The notes beneath the pieces were generated by a model. It made no database searches. It was not told the DNA's origin and worked only from the letters and a program-made list of their open reading frames with translations. A stretch of DNA of 64,000 nt from Acidobacteriaceae bacterium. GTDB taxonomy: Bacteria; Acidobacteriota; Terriglobia; Terriglobales; Acidobacteriaceae. A program made the translations under genes and the position numbers. Below, one piece after another: positions 61,433 through 64,000 of this stretch (its first letter is position 1; the number at the start of each line of letters is the position of its first letter). The DNA lies in assembly GCA_003132405.1 (NCBI GenBank), contig PKXQ01000107.1, positions 1-64,000 of the forward strand, given 5' to 3'.

Positions 61433-62608
61433 CTAAAGATTAATCGCTAACTTGCGGGGCTCACTAATTGTTGAGAGCGGATCGCGCGCGCCTGCTTTTT
61501 CTTTGATCCACTTCTTTTCGTTGCGGATAATGTCGAGCAGCAACACCTTATCTTTCGCGCTGGGCAGATTCTCTTCGCAGTGCTGCTCGTAGCTGCGATC
61601 GTCCAGTGGTTCGCCGGTTTCGCAGTGAAACTTCTTTCCTGCCCATCTTCCAATGCTGCGGTTGAAGTGTATATCGGGCGTGTAGAACTTCTTCTCGCCT
61701 GGGGTCAAGAAAGTATTTAGCCGCTCCACTAATCCCGCGACCTCCTGCCGATAAAGATGGCGGCTATAGTCGTTGAGGTCGTCGAGGTCAGCGGCTTTGT
61801 CGTTCTGCAACTCGTCATAGCGCCCCTTAATTCCCCACACGTAGGCCCAATGCGCTGAGGAGGAATGATCGGTGCCGAAAAGATCGAACGAACTGGATAT
61901 CCATTTGTTGAGATATTTCTGCAGCAGCCACCGCGGGATCACGCCCGCTTCAACCACGCGGCGCAGGCCGTCATGGCCGGTTCCCATGTGGAAGGCTTCC
62001 TCGCGCAGCATGTAAGAAGTTGAGCGGCCGAGCGGCGCGAACGATGAATACTTCAGCATCTGGAGCTGGAACTTTCCGTCGCGGTCGACGAAGTCTGTAT
62101 AAGTGAAGAAATCGAGCCAGTTGTCGACGTCGATGTTAAACGTGCCGAGCAGGCGCTTATTTTCAAACGCCCTACGCTCCAGCATTTTTTGCGCTTCGAC
62201 TTTTCCTGAAGACCCGAAGAAGTCGATCAGCAGAGCGCACATCTGCCAACCGTGGCGCATCTCTTCGATCATGACGCGAGTGATGGCACGGCGATCGTAT
62301 TCCGTGGGCGCGGTTTCAAACAGGTTGCGCTGTTGCTCGACACTGGCAAATTCGGTATCGCCCTGATAGACAATCATATTCATGAGCGCGTCGCGCATCT
62401 GCTGCGTCGGCACCTGCCGCAGGTTCTCCCACTTGTTGCGACCCTTATAGGAGCCAAACTGGATCTCTTCCGTCTCAATCGCTCCGTAGAGCGTGTCGAA
62501 TTTGAAAGCCTCGACATCATCTTTGTTAACGCCGACTTCTTTGCGCCATTCGTTGAAGAGACCGACCCACTCGCTGAAGCTTCCGATTTTTGCTACTTTG
62601 CCTGGCAT
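61433..62608 (-). CDS. BoxB/PaaA-like diiron acyl-CoA epoxygenase
   Basis: 391-residue ferritin-like diiron protein. Carboxylate/His ligands appear as QGDTEFASVEQQR (Glu 86), EEMRH (Glu 116, His 119) and REEAFH (Glu 204, His 207). The stretches QGDTExASVEQQR and FTDRDGKFQL-like VDRDGKFQLQML closely resemble benzoyl-CoA 2,3-epoxidase BoxB as I recall it. It is shorter than BoxB (about 475), near PaaA in size plus a 60-residue tail. Expected to epoxidise an aromatic acyl-CoA, needing a reductase not found here. Flanked by two enoyl-CoA hydratases. Confidence 0.82.
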   Translation of the reverse strand: MPGKVAKIGSFSEWVGLFNEWRKEVGVNKDDVEAFKFDTLYGAIETEEIQFGSYKGRNKWENLRQVPTQQMRDALMNMIVYQGDTEFASVEQQRNLFETAPTEYDRRAITRVMIEEMRHGWQMCALLIDFFGSSGKVEAQKMLERRAFENKRLLGTFNIDVDNWLDFFTYTDFVDRDGKFQLQMLKYSSFAPLGRSTSYMLREEAFHMGTGHDGLRRVVEAGVIPRWLLQKYLNKWISSSFDLFGTDHSSSAHWAYVWGIKGRYDELQNDKAADLDDLNDYSRHLYRQEVAGLVERLNTFLTPGEKKFYTPDIHFNRSIGRWAGKKFHCETGEPLDDRSYEQHCEENLPSAKDKVLLLDIIRNEKKWIKEKAGARDPLSTISEPRKLAINL

Positions 62609-62657
62609 AAAGTAAGAATCCTTTCACCGCAGAGACGCAGAGAACGCCAAGAAGTTC

Positions 62658-63482
62658 CTACTTAGCTGTAAACACAGCGGGCCTTTTCTCAACATAAGCG
62701 GCGAGACCTTCTTTAGCATCCTCGCTCTGGAACAGTATCTGCTGATTCTCGCGCTCGACGGCCAGAGCCGACTCCATAGGAATCTCCCAGCCTGTCTGTA
62801 CCGCGCGTTTGATGCGTCCCACGGCTTTCGCGGCTTTGTTTGGCGGGGTAAACTGGCGCGCGTATTCCATAATGTTTTCCATGAAACCTTCGCGCTCGAA
62901 GATGTCGTTCACGATGCCGTATTCCTGTGCTTCTTCGAATGAGAAGGTGTTGCCGGTGATCATCAGCTCGATGGCTTTGCTCTTCCCTACCAGGCGCGAA
63001 AGACGCTGCGTACCGCCGGTACCGGGGAGAACGCCGAGGTTCACTTCAGGCAGTCCGATCTTGCCCGCATCTTTGCGCGCGATTCTGAGGTCGGCCGCCA
63101 TCGCGATCTCGAGGCCTCCGCCGACGCAATGGCCGTTGATGGCGGCGATGACGAGCTTTGGCGTGTGCTCTAGTCGCAGTAGCGTTTCGTTGGCGTGCAG
63201 GCAGAAGTAATACTTGAAGGTCGGATCGACCGAGGCGAGCATTTTAATATTCGCGCCAGCCGAGAAAAATTTGTCACCTACGCCCGTCAGCACGATCACA
63301 TGGACGTCGTTGTCCATGCGCGCGCGGAGGATGGCTTCATCGAGTTGGCGATTCATTTCATAGGTGTAAGTGTTCGCCGGAGGATCGTTCATTTCGATCA
63401 CAGCCACGCCGGCATCGGTACGGTAGTTGATGAGTTGCTTGGTGGTCTCGCCGGTGGCCGGCTGCGTCGTTATCGTCGCCAT
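62658..63482 (-). CDS. Enoyl-CoA hydratase/isomerase family protein
   Basis: 274-residue crotonase-fold protein with DKFFSAGANIKML and GHCVGGGLEIAMAADLRIA as the two oxyanion-hole loops. The catalytic Glu region is GLPEVNLGVLPGTGGTQRLS. Closest in style to enoyl-CoA hydratases of beta-oxidation and PaaF-like enzymes. First catabolic gene after the TetR regulator, 18 bp away, and upstream of the BoxB-like gene. Confidence 0.91.
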   Translation of the reverse strand: MATITTQPATGETTKQLINYRTDAGVAVIEMNDPPANTYTYEMNRQLDEAILRARMDNDVHVIVLTGVGDKFFSAGANIKMLASVDPTFKYYFCLHANETLLRLEHTPKLVIAAINGHCVGGGLEIAMAADLRIARKDAGKIGLPEVNLGVLPGTGGTQRLSRLVGKSKAIELMITGNTFSFEEAQEYGIVNDIFEREGFMENIMEYARQFTPPNKAAKAVGRIKRAVQTGWEIPMESALAVERENQQILFQSEDAKEGLAAYVEKRPAVFTAK

Positions 63483-63500
63483 AACTTTCTCCTTATTGAA

Positions 63501-64000
63501 TCATTGAATCGAACTCGAGTTAGCTTTCTTCCGCGGCTTGCCGCCGTTCACAATTCCGTTGAGAACAATGTTGCTCATCTGCTTGGCCAGCGCCTCGGCA
63601 TCGCCGTCGACCCGAGGGTTGTACCAGGTGTAGATCCAGTTGATCATGCCGAAAAGGCTCATCACCGCGGTGCGCGGGTTGAAATCGAGGCCGCGCTGGC
63701 GCCGCAAATCCCCCATCAGTCCGAGGCAGATGCGGTAATATTCGCGTTTGATGCCGGCAATCTCTGCGCTCCATCCATTCTTCAGCGCCTCGTCTTCGTG
63801 CGACAACACCTTCAAGCCCGGCTGATTGCTGACGAAGTATTCGAGATGATTGAGGATAAAGATGCGGATCCGCTGCTCGGGACCGCTGACGTTTTCAAGT
63901 CGCACCTTGAGCTTTTCGAGAATCGTAGTGAAGGTGTGTTTCTGAATCAGAAACAGCAAACGCTCTTTGGATTCGCAATAGTGATAGAGCCCCGCCAGCG
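63501..64000 (-). CDS. TetR-family transcriptional regulator (partial, cut by window edge)
   Basis: The C-terminal about 165 residues are seen. AGLYHYCESKERLLFLIQKH is the end of the TetR helix-turn-helix (LYHY, SKE). The ligand domain continues through GLMGDLRRQRGLDFNPRTA and MSLFGMINWIYTWY, typical of acyl-CoA-responsive TetR regulators. The true start lies beyond 64,000; the TTG at 63959 is only an internal codon. Likely represses the downstream catabolic genes in the absence of an acyl-CoA ligand. Confidence 0.9.
   Translation of the reverse strand, partial: LAGLYHYCESKERLLFLIQKHTFTTILEKLKVRLENVSGPEQRIRIFILNHLEYFVSNQPGLKVLSHEDEALKNGWSAEIAGIKREYYRICLGLMGDLRRQRGLDFNPRTAVMSLFGMINWIYTWYNPRVDGDAEALAKQMSNIVLNGIVNGGKPRKKANSSSIQ

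Overview
The window is chromosomal DNA of a G+C-rich bacterium, most likely an Acidobacteriota member of the Koribacter/Terriglobia type. This rests on overall gene character, on several uncharacterised secreted proteins of a kind I associate with that phylum, and on intergenic repeats of the form TCATCCTGAGCGAAGCGAAGG. It is an inference, because no rRNA or other definitive marker is present. Genes are mostly housekeeping and are packed on both strands. There is no intact IS element, CRISPR array or prophage.

Layout. 0.4-3.9 kb holds pstCAB-phoU, phosphate uptake without a local pstS. 4-11.4 kb holds a 2-hydroxyacid dehydrogenase, a metallophosphoesterase, a GH20 hexosaminidase, an aminotransferase and a Tat-exported glycosylasparaginase. 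11.5-13.8 kb holds an unusual ribosome-hibernation-factor/sigma-factor fusion followed by a bacterial eRF1-like protein. 14-23 kb holds an MBL hydrolase, secG, tRNA-Leu, a PfkB kinase, yebC, tlyA, nadK and an alpha/beta hydrolase. 23-29 kb holds lysA with a GAF-GAF-PP2C phosphatase, hpt, a UPF0173 hydrolase and an O-methyltransferase. 30-32.3 kb holds a membrane protein and a YpdA-like reductase.

At 32,324-32,339 lies an exact match to the ParB-binding parS consensus. Judged by eye, the plus strand changes from C-rich to G-rich at the same point. This makes 32.3-34.5 kb a candidate replication-origin region. It is followed by antitoxin remnants and then miaB, a bifunctional nuclease, a beta-helix protein, truB and rhomboid. 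40.7-43.2 kb is a pterin cluster (SDR, folE, two PTPS homologues). A glycosyltransferase, a TlpA thioredoxin and a copper-type P-ATPase follow. A candidate structured RNA and tRNA-Arg (48.0-48.5 kb) lead into a decayed integrative island (48.6-50.5 kb) with a broken integrase. Then come tRNA-Gly, an amidase, mnmA next to a cysteine desulfurase, a citrate synthase pseudogene, and an aromatic acyl-CoA catabolic cluster (TetR regulator, enoyl-CoA hydratases, BoxB-like diiron epoxygenase) running off the right edge.

The strongest unexplained pattern is a set of short intergenic arrays with a strict 7-bp period but different unit sequences. They often occur as inverted pairs that would fold into hairpins, and several supply start or stop codons of neighbouring genes.
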